A stretch of DNA of 64,000 bases, taken from NCBI RefSeq assembly GCF_900215535.1, contig NZ_OCND01000001.1, positions 186,001-250,000 of the forward strand, in the 5' to 3' direction. Source of the stretch: Pseudoxanthomonas wuyuanensis. GTDB lineage: Bacteria; Pseudomonadota; Gammaproteobacteria; Xanthomonadales; Xanthomonadaceae. Numbering within the stretch: position 1 is the first letter of the stretch; each line of letters opens with the position of its first letter. Below the pieces are notes generated by a model. The model was given only the letters and a program-made list of their open reading frames with translations. It was not told where the DNA came from and searched no databases. Made by a program: the position numbers and the translations under genes. Positions 42,270 through 51,258 of the stretch are shown piece by piece.

Positions 42270-43010
42270 TCAGAAGCCCATCAGCAGACCGCCGTTGACG
42301 GGAATATTGGCGCCGGTGATGTAGCCGGCCGAGTCTTCGGCAAGGAAGGCCACCGTGCGTGCGATATCGGCCGGTTGGCCGATGCGGCCGACCGGCACCG
42401 AGGCGACGATGCGCTCGCGCACCGCATCGGGCATGGCGCGGGTCATCGGGGTTTCCACATAGCCGGGCGAAATGCTGTTGACGGTGATGCCCTTGCTGGC
42501 GACTTCGCGCGCCAGCGACATCGTGAAGCCATGCAGGCCGGCCTTGGCGGCTGCGTAGTTGCTCTGGCCGAAGTTGCCGGTCTGCCCGCTGATGGAACTG
42601 ATATTGATAACCCGCCCGAAGCCGCGCGACTGCATGCCTTCGATGGCGTGCCGGCACAGGTTGAAGGCGCTGTCCAGGTTGACCCGCAGCACCGCGTCCC
42701 ACTGCGCGAGTTCCATCTTGCGCAGCGTGGCATCGCGGGTGATGCCGGCGTTGTTGACCAGGATGTCCAGCGCGCCGAACCGCTGCTGGACAGTGCCCAC
42801 CAGCGCAGCGCAGGCGTCGAAGTCGCTGACATCGGTGGCTTCCAGATGGATGTCCAGGCCGGCGATGGCCTGTTCGAACCCGGCTTGGCGCTCGGGCGTT
42901 GCCGGCAGATCGACGGCCACCACCTTGCAACCGGCCGTGGCCAGCGTGCGGCAGATTTCCAGGCCAAGCCCGCCGATGCCGCCGGTGACCAGCGCGATAC
43001 GTTGATGCAT
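42270..43010 (-). CDS. phaB: Acetoacetyl-CoA reductase-like SDR (PhaB type)
   Basis: A 246-residue short-chain dehydrogenase. The NADP site is VTGGIGGLGLEICRTL, then LVNNAGITRDATLRKM, the catalytic Ser in INISSISGQTGNFGQ, and YAAAKAG with Tyr and Lys. The wording NNAGITRD, QTGNFGQSNYAAAKAGLHGF and the PVNGGLLMGF ending are those of PhaB, which reduces acetoacetyl-CoA to (R)-3-hydroxybutyryl-CoA. A second PhaB-like gene and phaR lie next to it. No phaA or phaC is in the window. Confidence 0.85.
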   Translation of the reverse strand: MHQRIALVTGGIGGLGLEICRTLATAGCKVVAVDLPATPERQAGFEQAIAGLDIHLEATDVSDFDACAALVGTVQQRFGALDILVNNAGITRDATLRKMELAQWDAVLRVNLDSAFNLCRHAIEGMQSRGFGRVINISSISGQTGNFGQSNYAAAKAGLHGFTMSLAREVASKGITVNSISPGYVETPMTRAMPDAVRERIVASVPVGRIGQPADIARTVAFLAEDSAGYITGANIPVNGGLLMGF

Positions 43011-43055
43011 TGTGACTCCCCAGACTCCAGACAGCGCCGGCCGGTGCCGGGCATT

Positions 43056-43083
43056 AAAAAGCCCGCACGCTGCCGTGCGGGCC
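43056..43083 (-). terminator. Terminator of phaR
   Basis: GCCCGCACGG/CCGTGCGGGC-type hairpin followed on the minus strand by a T run. Confidence 0.8.
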
Positions 43084-43103
43084 GTGCATTGCGATAGCGG
43101 GCT

Positions 43104-43607
43104 TCAGCGTACGCGCGATTTGGGCGGGGCTTCCCGCGGCGCATCCTTCTTGACCGTGGTCGGGCGACCCATGCCGCCGCTGAGGTTGCGCTGGAATTCC
43201 TGCCACAGCTCCAGGTTGCGCTCGGTCAGCTGGTTCATCATGGTCCAGGGCGTCTGCCCCAGCAGGTTGCCCATCTGGCTGCGGAACTGCTGCTGCTGTT
43301 CCATGAACAACTGCATGCTGCGCTCCAGGTAGCTGCCCATGAAGCCCTGCAGCGAGTCGCCGTAGAAACGGATGATCTGGCTCAGCAACTGGGTCGACAG
43401 CACCGGCTCGCCGTCCTGTTCCTGCTCGCTGATGATCTGCAGCAGCACGGTACGGGTCAGATCATCGCCGCTCTTGGCGTCGCGGACTTCGAAATCCTCG
43501 CCGTCGACAATCAACTGGCGAACGTCCTCGATGGTGATGTAGCTGGAAATCTCGGTGTCGTAGAGACGGCGGTTGGGATACTTCTTGATGATGCGGATCG
43601 CAGCCAT
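43104..43607 (-). CDS. phaR: Polyhydroxyalkanoate synthesis repressor PhaR
   Basis: A 167-residue regulator. The N-terminus reads IRIIKKYPNRRLYDTEISSY, the DNA-binding PHB/PHA accumulation regulator domain, followed by ITIEDVRQLIVDGEDFEVRD, then a helical C-terminal half (GSYLERSMQLFMEQQQQFRS). PhaR binds both polymer and the phasin promoter. The ATG at 43607 gives the usual family N-terminus (MAAIRIIKKY). It lies between two phaB-like genes. Confidence 0.92.
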   Translation of the reverse strand: MAAIRIIKKYPNRRLYDTEISSYITIEDVRQLIVDGEDFEVRDAKSGDDLTRTVLLQIISEQEQDGEPVLSTQLLSQIIRFYGDSLQGFMGSYLERSMQLFMEQQQQFRSQMGNLLGQTPWTMMNQLTERNLELWQEFQRNLSGGMGRPTTVKKDAPREAPPKSRVR

Positions 43608-43756
43608 TGAGCAACCACTCAGAATACGTATGCTGCGCAGCATGACGCAGCGCAGCAGCCCTTGCAACAGGCCGGAGGTCAGGGGCCCCTGTTCAGCAAG
43701 TAAATTGCTGCGCAGCATTGAAGCCGGGAATGGGGAAGAGGAAACGACGCTTAGCC

Positions 43757-43822
43757 TCACTCCTCACTCCTCACTCCTCACTCCTCACTCCTCGTTCCTC
43801 TCTCCTCGTTCCTCTCTCCTCG
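43757..43822. repeat. Short tandem repeat between phaR and phaB
   Basis: Five near-perfect copies of the nonamer CTCACTCCT pass into four CTCTCCTCGTTC-like units. Such arrays can change copy number. Confidence 0.85.
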
Positions 43823-43829
43823 CTCGCCC

Positions 43830-44570
43830 TCACCACCCCATATGGTGGCCGCCGTTGATGTCCAGGTTGGAGCCGGTGATCCAGGCGGCCTGTTCGTCGA
43901 CCAGGAACGCCACTGCGTAGGCGATCTCTTCCGGCTTGCCCAGGCGGCCGGTCGGGATGTCGGCGGCGATCTTGGCGCGTACTTCCTCGGGCACGGCCAT
44001 CACCATGTCGGTGGCCACGTAACCGGGCGACACGGTATTGACGGTGATGCCGAGCTTGGCATTCTCGCGCGCCAGCGAAATCGTGAAGCCGTGCATACCG
44101 GCCTTGGCCGCGGCGTAGTTGGCCTGGCCGTACTGGCCCTTGAGGCCGTTGATCGAACTGATCTGGATGATCCGGCCCCACTTGCGTTCGCGCATGCCCT
44201 CGATCACCGGACGGGTCATGTTGAACACCGAATTGAGGTTGGTGTCGATGACATCGCCCCATTGCTGGGCGCTCATCTTGTGGAAGGTGCTATCGCGGGT
44301 GATGCCGGCGTTGTTGATCAGGATTTCGACGGGCCCGAGTTCGGCTTCCACCTGCCGCACCATCGCCTCGGCTTCGGCGGGATTGCAGACATCGCCCTTG
44401 AACAATGCAATGTCGTAGCCGTCGGCCTTCATCTGCTGCTGCCAGGCCTTGGCTTTTTCCTCGTTGCGGTAGTTGGTGGCTACCCGATGGCCGTTGCCGG
44501 CCAGTTTCTTGCAGATGGCGGTACCGATACCTCCGGTGCCGCCTGTCACCAGAGCGACGCGTGATGTCAT
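43830..44570 (-). CDS. phaB: Acetoacetyl-CoA reductase
   Basis: A 246-residue short-chain dehydrogenase. Cofactor motif VTGGTGGIGTAICKKLAGNG, then LINNAGITRDSTFHKM, SSINGLKGQYGQANYAAAKA with catalytic Ser, Tyr and Lys, and an ending DINGGHHMGW. It is closer to the classic PhaB wording (KGQYGQANYSAAKAG) than the paralogue at 42270. It provides the NADPH-dependent step to (R)-3-hydroxybutyryl-CoA. Confidence 0.9.
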   Translation of the reverse strand: MTSRVALVTGGTGGIGTAICKKLAGNGHRVATNYRNEEKAKAWQQQMKADGYDIALFKGDVCNPAEAEAMVRQVEAELGPVEILINNAGITRDSTFHKMSAQQWGDVIDTNLNSVFNMTRPVIEGMRERKWGRIIQISSINGLKGQYGQANYAAAKAGMHGFTISLARENAKLGITVNTVSPGYVATDMVMAVPEEVRAKIAADIPTGRLGKPEEIAYAVAFLVDEQAAWITGSNLDINGGHHMGW

Positions 44571-44616
44571 GGGGGAATTCTCCGGATAACCGCCGGAACT
44601 GACGGTCCGACCGATT

Positions 44617-45528
44617 CTAGACAGCGTTCGCGCCAGCTTCGTTGTGCGGTGCAGCGAAATCGATCGAAGCGCGTTTGGGCAGCCGTTGCGGATCGAAATC
44701 GCGCACCGCGCGGGCCAGCAGGGCCTCGACACTGCGCGCATCGGCCAGGGCGGCTGCGTCCTGCCCAAGCAGGCGCCAGGCGGCGCGCAGTGCCGGCAGC
44801 GGATCGGCCGCATCCACCGGCAGTGCCGCCAGCGATTTGGACAGCTTGCGGCCGTCCTGGCCGGTGACCACCGGCAGGTGCAAGTAGCGCGGAATGGGCA
44901 ATCCCAATGCGCGCTGCAGCAGGATCTGGCGCGGGGTGGAATCGAGCAGGTCGGCGCCGCGCACGACATCGGTGATGCCCTGCGCGGCATCGTCGACCAC
45001 CACCGCCAGCTGGTAGGCCCAGTAGCCGTCGGCGCGCCTGAGCACGAAGTCGCCGACCTCGGCATACACGTCCTGCCGGTAATGGCCCTGCAGGCCATCG
45101 TCGAAACCGACCACGGCCCCCTGCGGCACCCGCAATCGCACCGCCGGGTCCGGGCGCAGCGAACCGCTCACGCAACCATGGTGGATGCCGTCGTTGGCCG
45201 CCAGGTCGCTGCGGCTGCAATGGCAGGCGAAGGCCTGGCCGTCGGCGAGCAACTGCTCCAGCGCGCGCCGGTACAGCGCCGAACGCCGGCTCTGCCACTG
45301 CACCGGACCGTCCGGCTGCAAACCGAAGGCCGCCAGCGTGTCCAGTTGCTGCTGCGCGGCGCCGGCGACTTCGCGCGGCGGATCCAGGTCTTCGACCCGC
45401 AGCAACCACTGCCCGCCGGCATGGCGGGCCAGCAGCCAACTGCCCAGCGCCGCCAGCAGCGAACCCAGGTGCAACGGCCCGGTCGGGGAGGGCGCAAAGC
45501 GCCCGCGGTAGACGGACGAATCCGGCAG
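44617..45528 (-). CDS. gluQ: Glutamyl-Q tRNA(Asp) synthetase, apparently with a CTG start
   Basis: A 303-residue enzyme that attaches glutamate to queuosine of tRNA-Asp. The catalytic core motif [20 protein letters not shown], zinc-type Cys residues in [10 protein letters not shown], and [13 protein letters not shown] (KMSKS-like) are present. It is shorter than GluRS and lacks the anticodon domain. The conserved start region has no ATG, GTG or TTG. The only in-frame candidate at the right place is CTG at 45528 ([11 protein letters not shown]). An annotator using standard starts would choose the TTG at 45474 and lose the [11 protein letters not shown] motif. Confidence 0.85.
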   Translation of the reverse strand: MPDSSVYRGRFAPSPTGPLHLGSLLAALGSWLLARHAGGQWLLRVEDLDPPREVAGAAQQQLDTLAAFGLQPDGPVQWQSRRSALYRRALEQLLADGQAFACHCSRSDLAANDGIHHGCVSGSLRPDPAVRLRVPQGAVVGFDDGLQGHYRQDVYAEVGDFVLRRADGYWAYQLAVVVDDAAQGITDVVRGADLLDSTPRQILLQRALGLPIPRYLHLPVVTGQDGRKLSKSLAALPVDAADPLPALRAAWRLLGQDAAALADARSVEALLARAVRDFDPQRLPKRASIDFAAPHNEAGANAV

Positions 45529-45641
45529 CGATGCGGTGGCGGCGATAGCTGAATGTCCGGTCAGGAATCGGCTTGAATTCTATCCGCCGCGGCCGCAGAA
45601 CAACGACACTTCTTTCCATGGCCAGCCTTCGGAGGCTCCCT

Positions 45642-46523
45642 GTGTTCACCCGCGTCGCGTTGTTCCTCGCCACCAACTTTGCCGTGCTGATCCTGGCCGG
45701 CATCGTGATGCGCGTACTCGGCGTCCACCCGCAACAGATGAGCGGCCTGCTGGTGATGGCGGCCATCTTCGGCTTCGGCGGTTCGCTGATCTCGCTGCTG
45801 AGTTCCAAGTGGATGGCCAAGCGGGCCACCGGCGCCCATGTCATTGCGCAGCCGCGCAACGAGGCCGAGCAGTGGCTGTTGCTGACGGTGCAACGGCAGG
45901 CGCAGGCGGCCGGCATCGGCATGCCGGAAGTGGCCATCTACGATGCGCCGGAAATCAACGCCTTCGCCACCGGCGCCAACCGCAACAATGCGCTGGTGGC
46001 CGTGTCCACAGGCCTGCTGCGCGGCATGAACCGCGACGAGGCCGAAGCGGTGCTCGCCCACGAGGTCAGCCACGTCGCCAACGGCGACATGGTGACGATG
46101 GCGCTGCTGCAGGGCGTGTTGAACACCTTCGTCATCGTGCTGGCGCGGGTGGTCGGCGGCGTCATCGACAGCTATCTGTCCGGCAATCGCGAAAGTCGCG
46201 GCCCGGGCATCGCCTATTTCTTCATCGTGATGGCGCTGGAGGTGGTGTTCGGCCTGTTCGCGACGATGATCGCCATGTGGTTCTCGCGCCGCCGCGAGTT
46301 CCGCGCCGATGCCGGCGGCGCCAGCCTGGCCGGCCGCCACAAGATGATTGCGGCGCTGGAACGCTTGGGCGCGCAGCAGCGCCCAAGCACGCTGCCGGCG
46401 CAGGTGGAGGCATTCGGCATCGCCGGCGGCATCGGCCAGGGCCTGAAGAAGCTGTTCCTCAGCCATCCGCCGCTGGAGCAGCGCATCGCGGCATTGCGGC
46501 AGGCGCAGGCGACGATGGTGTGA
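45642..46523 (+). CDS. htpX: Membrane protease HtpX
   Basis: A 293-residue M48B zinc protease of the inner membrane that degrades damaged membrane proteins. Two N-terminal helices ([36 protein letters not shown]), the zinc motif [16 protein letters not shown], two further helices and the Glu ligand in [12 protein letters not shown]. The GTG at 45642 is chosen because GGAGG lies six bases upstream and it gives the family N-terminus (FTRVALFL). The ATG at 45618 adds a non-conserved stretch. It is divergent from gluQ. Confidence 0.93.
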   Translation: MFTRVALFLATNFAVLILAGIVMRVLGVHPQQMSGLLVMAAIFGFGGSLISLLSSKWMAKRATGAHVIAQPRNEAEQWLLLTVQRQAQAAGIGMPEVAIYDAPEINAFATGANRNNALVAVSTGLLRGMNRDEAEAVLAHEVSHVANGDMVTMALLQGVLNTFVIVLARVVGGVIDSYLSGNRESRGPGIAYFFIVMALEVVFGLFATMIAMWFSRRREFRADAGGASLAGRHKMIAALERLGAQQRPSTLPAQVEAFGIAGGIGQGLKKLFLSHPPLEQRIAALRQAQATMV

Positions 46524-46548
46524 GGGGTCGTCCCGGTGTTTTGATTGG

Positions 46549-46576
46549 CAAAGCCCGCCTATTGGCGGGCTTTTGT
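46549..46576 (+). terminator. Terminator of htpX
   Basis: AAAGCCCGCC/GGCGGGCTTT hairpin followed by TTG and T-rich sequence. Confidence 0.8.
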
Positions 46577-46679
46577 TAAGCGGTGTGTCGTTGAGGACTT
46601 TGTCCGCTTTGCTGTTGAAGAGCGTTTCGCGCCTGTAGGCGCGAGTTACTTGACCAGCCATTCGGCTGTTGAAAAGCGC

Positions 46680-46860
46680 TTCTTTGCTTGTGCAAAGAAA
46701 GATAACCAAAGAAAGCACACCCCAGGCGGCGCGCCCTTCGGGTGCGTGAGCGGGACAGGACACGGACCCGCCGCGCAAAGCGCGGTGGGCGCGCCGTAGG
46801 GTGGCCTTTCTTTTGGTTACTTTTCTTTGGCCACGCAAAGAAAAGTGACTCGCACCGACA
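46680..46860. repeat. Long inverted repeat, about 180 bp
   Basis: TTTGTGCAAAGAAAGATAAC-like left arm (CAAAGAAAGATAACCAAAGA) and a right arm with GGTTACTTTTCTTTGG enclose a GC-rich centre (GGCGGCGCGCCCTTCGGGTG). This form is common in proteobacterial intergenic regions. The gap 46577-47006 has no gene. Confidence 0.7.
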
Positions 46861-47006
46861 GGTGCGAAAGCCTTTGCGTTGCTTGGTCTATGAAAGCAAG
46901 GATATTGGATCCTGCCCTCGCGGGAATGACGAGCAAAAGCCGCGCATTCAAGCCTTCTCTAGAGGATATAGAGGAAACTTAGATCGAAAGCGGAGCAAGC
47001 TCCGCT

Positions 47007-49082
47007 TTACGAGAAATCGTAGTTCATCAGCGGCCCTGGCGTGGCCAGGAAGTTGCCTTCCACGTAATCCACCGCCGCGGTGAACAGGAAACTCATTGTT
47101 GCCGCGTCCTGCACATGCTCGGCGATGGTGATGATGCCCAGCGCCTGCGCGCGTTCGGCAATCTCGCGGATCTTCTGCTGGTGTTCCGGGACCTTCTGCA
47201 TCTCCTCGGTGAACACGCGATCGATCTTGAGGAAGGTCGGCTCGAAGTGGGACAGCAGCTGGAAGGAGTCCAGGCCCGCGCCGAACTGCTCCAACCCCAC
47301 CTTGCAACCCAGCTTTGACGCGCCGGCCTGGAATGCCTGCGCCTGGCGTAGGTGGGTGAACACCTTGGCTTCCGGCGTTTCCAGCCACAGGCTGTCGCCG
47401 GGTACGTCGTGCGCCGCCAACTGCTTGGCGATCAGTTGCAGCAGTTGGGCGTCGGCAAACGATGCCGGGCTGACCTTGACGATCAGGCGGGTCGGCTGGC
47501 CCTTGTTCTTGCGTTCGGCCAGCACCTCGATGGCGCGGTTGACCACCCAGCGGTCGATGGCGCCCAGCAGGTTGTGTTCCTCGGCGATACCGATGAACGA
47601 CTGCGGCGTGACCAGCTCGCCGCCCGAATCCAGCCGCAGCAGCGCTTCGTAGACTTCGCCGGTTTCGCCCTGAAGGCTGACCACCGGCTGGTAGTGCAGC
47701 AGGAAATTGCCGTTGGTCAGGGCCTTCTGCAGGCGATCGATCCAGTTCTGGATGCGTTCTTCCTCGGCGCGGTCGACCGCGCCGGGGTCGAAAATCTCGA
47801 AGCGGTTGCCGCCCAGGCTGGTGGCGGCCTGCAGACTGTCGGTGGCGCGGGTCAGCACCTGGCCGACGCTGGCGATCTTCTCGCCGATCTGCACGCCGCC
47901 GATGCTGCAGGTGACCGAGACCGAACGCTCGCCGACATTGACCACATGCGAAGCGAAGGCCGCGCGCAGTTTTTCGGCCAGGCTGCTGGTGTCCTTGTGA
48001 TCGCCGCGCAACAGCACCGCGAACGTGCGCTCGCCGAAGCGCGCGGAGATCGTGCCGGCGGGCAGTTTTTCGGTCAGGCGCGCAGCCAGCGCGGCGGCAA
48101 AATCGTCGGCCGAGTCCAGGCCGATGTCCTGCAGCAGGCGCTGGTAGTGGTCCGGTTCCACCAGCAGCAGCGCGAACTGGCTTTCGCCGCGCGCCACCTG
48201 GCTGACCGAATCCTCGAGTTCGCGCAGGAAGGTCGGGCGGTTGAGCAGGCCGGTGACCAGATCGCGCTGGCGCAGGTCCTCGACTTCGCGGGCCAGCTCC
48301 GGATCGAATTCCTCGCGGCGGCGGAACACCACCTGTACGCAGGGTTCGCCTTCATAGGTGGCGGTGGCGAATTCCAGCGTGGCCGGAAACTGGTCGCCGT
48401 CCAGGCTGCGCGCTTCCAGTTCGAACCGCGGCGGCGGCGCTTCGCCCTTGCCCAGCTGCTTCAACAGCGCCTTGAAATCGTTGACGTACTGCGGGGCCAC
48501 CAGGTCCAGCAGCGACAGGCCCTCGATTTCGTCGAAGGACTCGTAGCCGAACATCTCCAGGTAGGCCTCGTTGGCGCGGATGTGCATGCCCTCGTGGATG
48601 TAGGCGATGGGGTCGCGCGAGGAGGCGATCAGCGCGTCGCAGCGGCGTTCGGTCTCGCGCAGTTGGCCTTCCAGCCGGCGCAAGGCGCGGCGCGCATCCA
48701 GATCCGACCATTCGGTCCGTACTACGTTGAGCAGGTGATCGTTGTGGCCGCGCAGCGCGATGGCGCGGGCGCCGCTGGCCAGATCGCCGATCAGATCGGC
48801 TTCGTTGATCGTCTCGGACATCACGATGATCGGGATGTCCTTGCCGCTGGCGTCGACCTGCGCCAGCACCGTCGACAGCGGGATGGTCCGTGCCGAGCGG
48901 GCAGCCAGCACCAGATCCATTGGCTGGGTCTTCACCGCCTGGGCCAGTTCATCGGCATCCAGGGGCCGCAGCGGCCGGACCGCGATGCCACCGTTGCGGA
49001 GCGCGCTGACAACGGCTTCGGCGTCTTCGCCGCTGTCGTCGATGATGGTCAAGCGCAAGGTGGTGTCTTTGCCGATCTGCAT
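47007..49082 (-). CDS. fimX: FimX-type c-di-GMP receptor (REC-PAS-GGDEF-EAL, degenerate)
   Basis: A 691-residue protein. A response-regulator-like domain (1-125) lacks a normal phospho-site. A PAS domain (about 150-270, DPIAYIHEGMHIRANEAYLE) follows. The GGDEF domain has FGERTFAVLL where GGDEF should be. The EAL domain starts YEALLRLDSGGELVTPQSF, but has LWLETPEAKV for the ELTE segment and LEQFGAGLDSFQLL for DDFGTG. These losses match FimX, which binds c-di-GMP without cleaving it and drives type IV pilus assembly at the pole with PilZ and PilB. The length is right for Xanthomonas FimX. Confidence 0.8.
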   Translation of the reverse strand: MQIGKDTTLRLTIIDDSGEDAEAVVSALRNGGIAVRPLRPLDADELAQAVKTQPMDLVLAARSARTIPLSTVLAQVDASGKDIPIIVMSETINEADLIGDLASGARAIALRGHNDHLLNVVRTEWSDLDARRALRRLEGQLRETERRCDALIASSRDPIAYIHEGMHIRANEAYLEMFGYESFDEIEGLSLLDLVAPQYVNDFKALLKQLGKGEAPPPRFELEARSLDGDQFPATLEFATATYEGEPCVQVVFRRREEFDPELAREVEDLRQRDLVTGLLNRPTFLRELEDSVSQVARGESQFALLLVEPDHYQRLLQDIGLDSADDFAAALAARLTEKLPAGTISARFGERTFAVLLRGDHKDTSSLAEKLRAAFASHVVNVGERSVSVTCSIGGVQIGEKIASVGQVLTRATDSLQAATSLGGNRFEIFDPGAVDRAEEERIQNWIDRLQKALTNGNFLLHYQPVVSLQGETGEVYEALLRLDSGGELVTPQSFIGIAEEHNLLGAIDRWVVNRAIEVLAERKNKGQPTRLIVKVSPASFADAQLLQLIAKQLAAHDVPGDSLWLETPEAKVFTHLRQAQAFQAGASKLGCKVGLEQFGAGLDSFQLLSHFEPTFLKIDRVFTEEMQKVPEHQQKIREIAERAQALGIITIAEHVQDAATMSFLFTAAVDYVEGNFLATPGPLMNYDFS

Positions 49083-49199
49083 GCAACGGTTCCGCCGGGG
49101 GAGCGCGTTTAATACACGAAAGGGGCCGGAGGCGTCCAATGCCGGCGTCCCAAAAGCCGGCAAGCCGCGCCCGGTGGCGCTGCAAAGGCTTTCCGGGCC

Positions 49200-50228
49200 T
49201 TACAGCGGCCGTTTGCCGGTGTCCCCGGGAATTTCCCGCACCAGCCGCGGTACCAGGTAGCCGGACAGGCGGGCGGCCAGGGCGGCATGCAACTGGCGGG
49301 CGCGGCCGTCGTCGACTTCGTAGTGGGCCACGCCGGCCACCCGATCCAGCTGGTGCAGGTAGTAGGGCAGCACGCCGGCGGCGAAACTGCGCTCGCTCAG
49401 CGCAGCCAGCGCCTCGACGCTGTCGTTGACTCCGCGCAGCAGCACCGCCTGGTTGAGCAATTGCACGCCGCTGCCGCGCAGGCGCGCCAGCGCGCCGTCG
49501 ACCGGGGCGTCGAACTCGTTGGCATGGTTGGCGTGGATGACGAAGGCGACCGGCCAGGGCAGGGCGGCCAGCCAGGCCTGCAATGCGTCGTCGACGCGCT
49601 CGGGCAGCACCACCGGCAGCCGGCTGTGGATGCGCAGCCGCTTCAGGTGGGGGATGCCGGCCAGCGCATCGGTCAGCTCGGCCAGCTTGGGCGTGGCCAG
49701 CGACAGCGGGTCGCCGCCGGACAGCAGCACTTCGTCGATGCCCGGGTCGCTGCGGATGGCTTCCACCGCTTCGCGCCAGCCGTCGCGGGCGGCGGTCTCC
49801 TCGGCGTACGGGAAGTGCCGGCGGAAGCAGTAGCGGCAATGCACCGCGCAGCTGCCGGTGGCCACCAGCAGCGCGCGCGCCCGGTACTTCTGGATGACGC
49901 CGGTGGCGGTCTTGGCGGCGCCGTCGCCGACCGCGTCCAGGCCAAAACCTGGCACGGGCCGCATCTCCTCGTTCACCGGCAGCACCTGCCGCAGCAACGG
50001 GTCGTCAGGGTCGCCGGGGCGCATCCGCGCCACGAATCCGCGCGGCACCCGCAGCGGGAATTGCGCGGCCGCGGCCTCGGACAGGCGCTGGGCCTGCGCC
50101 TGCAGGCCCAGCATGGCCAGCAGTTCGCGCGGATCGCGCACGGCATCGCGCCAGAGCTGCTGCCAGCGGGGCGGCTGCAGCGTTGCGGTGGCTGCGGGCT
50201 GTATGGGGATATGCGCTGCGGTTATCAT
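49200..50228 (-). CDS. epmB: EF-P beta-lysylation protein EpmB (lysine 2,3-aminomutase family)
   Basis: A 342-residue radical-SAM, PLP-dependent enzyme. It isomerises lysine to beta-lysine, which EpmA then attaches to elongation factor P. The iron-sulfur motif is [18 protein letters not shown], with the GGDPLS motif in [12 protein letters not shown] and a PLP region near the C-terminus. The start at 50228 gives [13 protein letters not shown]. It is divergent from efp, the target gene, with about 100 bp between them. epmA is not in the window. Confidence 0.93.
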   Translation of the reverse strand: MITAAHIPIQPAATATLQPPRWQQLWRDAVRDPRELLAMLGLQAQAQRLSEAAAAQFPLRVPRGFVARMRPGDPDDPLLRQVLPVNEEMRPVPGFGLDAVGDGAAKTATGVIQKYRARALLVATGSCAVHCRYCFRRHFPYAEETAARDGWREAVEAIRSDPGIDEVLLSGGDPLSLATPKLAELTDALAGIPHLKRLRIHSRLPVVLPERVDDALQAWLAALPWPVAFVIHANHANEFDAPVDGALARLRGSGVQLLNQAVLLRGVNDSVEALAALSERSFAAGVLPYYLHQLDRVAGVAHYEVDDGRARQLHAALAARLSGYLVPRLVREIPGDTGKRPL

Positions 50229-50327
50229 ATCGGTCTGAAAACAAGCGCCCGCCGGTCCCGGCAGGTTTCCCATTCTATCCGGCCGGCCGCTTCCGCGGCG
50301 GTTTTGCCTTATCCGAGGAGCTGCACC

Positions 50328-50894
50328 ATGGCCAGTTACGGCATGAACGACGTCAAGAACGGGATGAAGATCCTGGTCAACAACGAGCCCTGCATCATCA
50401 CCGACACCGAGTACGTCAAGCCGGGCAAGGGCCAGGCCTTCACCCGCGTGAAGTACCGTTTCATCAAGTCCGGCCGCGTGGTCGAAATGACGATGAAGGC
50501 CACCGACGATGTGGAAGCCGCCGACGTGGTCGACACCGACATGCAGTACCTGTATTCGGACGGCGAGTACTGGCATTTCATGCAGCAGGAAACCTTCGAG
50601 CAGGTGCAGGCCGACAAGGCCGGCATGGGCGGCGCCGAAAAGTGGCTCAAGGGTGAGGAAGACTGCGTGGTGACGCTGTGGAACGGCACCCCGATTGCGG
50701 TGCAGCCGCCGAACTTCGTCGAACTGAAAATCGTCGAAACCGACCCGGGCGTGCGCGGCGACACCTCCGGCGGCGGCGGCAAGCCGGCCACGCTGGAAAC
50801 CGGCGCGGTGGTGCGGGTGCCGCTGTTTGTGGGCCAGGACGAAATCATCAAGGTCGACACCCGCTCCGGCGAATACGTCAGCCGCGTCAAGTGA
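50328..50894 (+). CDS. efp: Translation elongation factor P
   Basis: A 188-residue factor that relieves ribosome stalling at proline runs. KOW-like domain I carries [16 protein letters not shown] with the Lys that is beta-lysylated, domain II has MQQETFEQ and domain III ends [18 protein letters not shown] precedes the ATG. The presence of epmB beside it supports modification. Confidence 0.96.
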   Translation: MASYGMNDVKNGMKILVNNEPCIITDTEYVKPGKGQAFTRVKYRFIKSGRVVEMTMKATDDVEAADVVDTDMQYLYSDGEYWHFMQQETFEQVQADKAGMGGAEKWLKGEEDCVVTLWNGTPIAVQPPNFVELKIVETDPGVRGDTSGGGGKPATLETGAVVRVPLFVGQDEIIKVDTRSGEYVSRVK

Positions 50895-50904
50895 AGCAAT
50901 GGCC

Positions 50905-51190
50905 CGTGCGCGCAGCGCACGGCTTTGCCATTGCTTCACCCCGGCGCAAGCCGGGGTCCAGCGCCTTGAAGCTTTTGCTTTTGCCGGACCGAGGTAGGTT
51001 AATGAGGCGCGCAGCGCACGGCTTTGCCATTGCTTCACCCCGGCGCAAGCCGGGGTCCAGCGCTTTGGAGCTTTTGCTTTTGCCGGACCGAGGTAGGTTA
51101 ATGAGGCGCGCAGCGCACGGCTTTGCCATTGCTTCACCCCGGCGCAGGCCGGGGTCCAGCGCCTTGGAGCTTTTGCTTTTGCCGGGCCAA
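50905..51190. repeat. Three 99-bp tandem repeats after efp
   Basis: The unit (CGCAGCGCACGGCTTTGCCA onward) contains an ACCCCGGCGCAAGCCGGGGT hairpin and ends GCCGGACCGAGGTAGGTTAA. Copies start at about 50911, 51010 and 51109, with few mismatches. A separate CCCCGCCTGCGCGGGG hairpin follows at about 51213. Confidence 0.9.
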
Positions 51191-51258
51191 GGCAAACAGC
51201 GAGTCACCGGATCCCCGCCTGCGCGGGGACGACGAACCCCATTCCAAGACGGCAGCGC

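Noticed and set aside
50905..51190. CRISPR array
   Set aside because: The units are contiguous 99-bp copies with no unique spacers between short repeats, and no cas gene is near.
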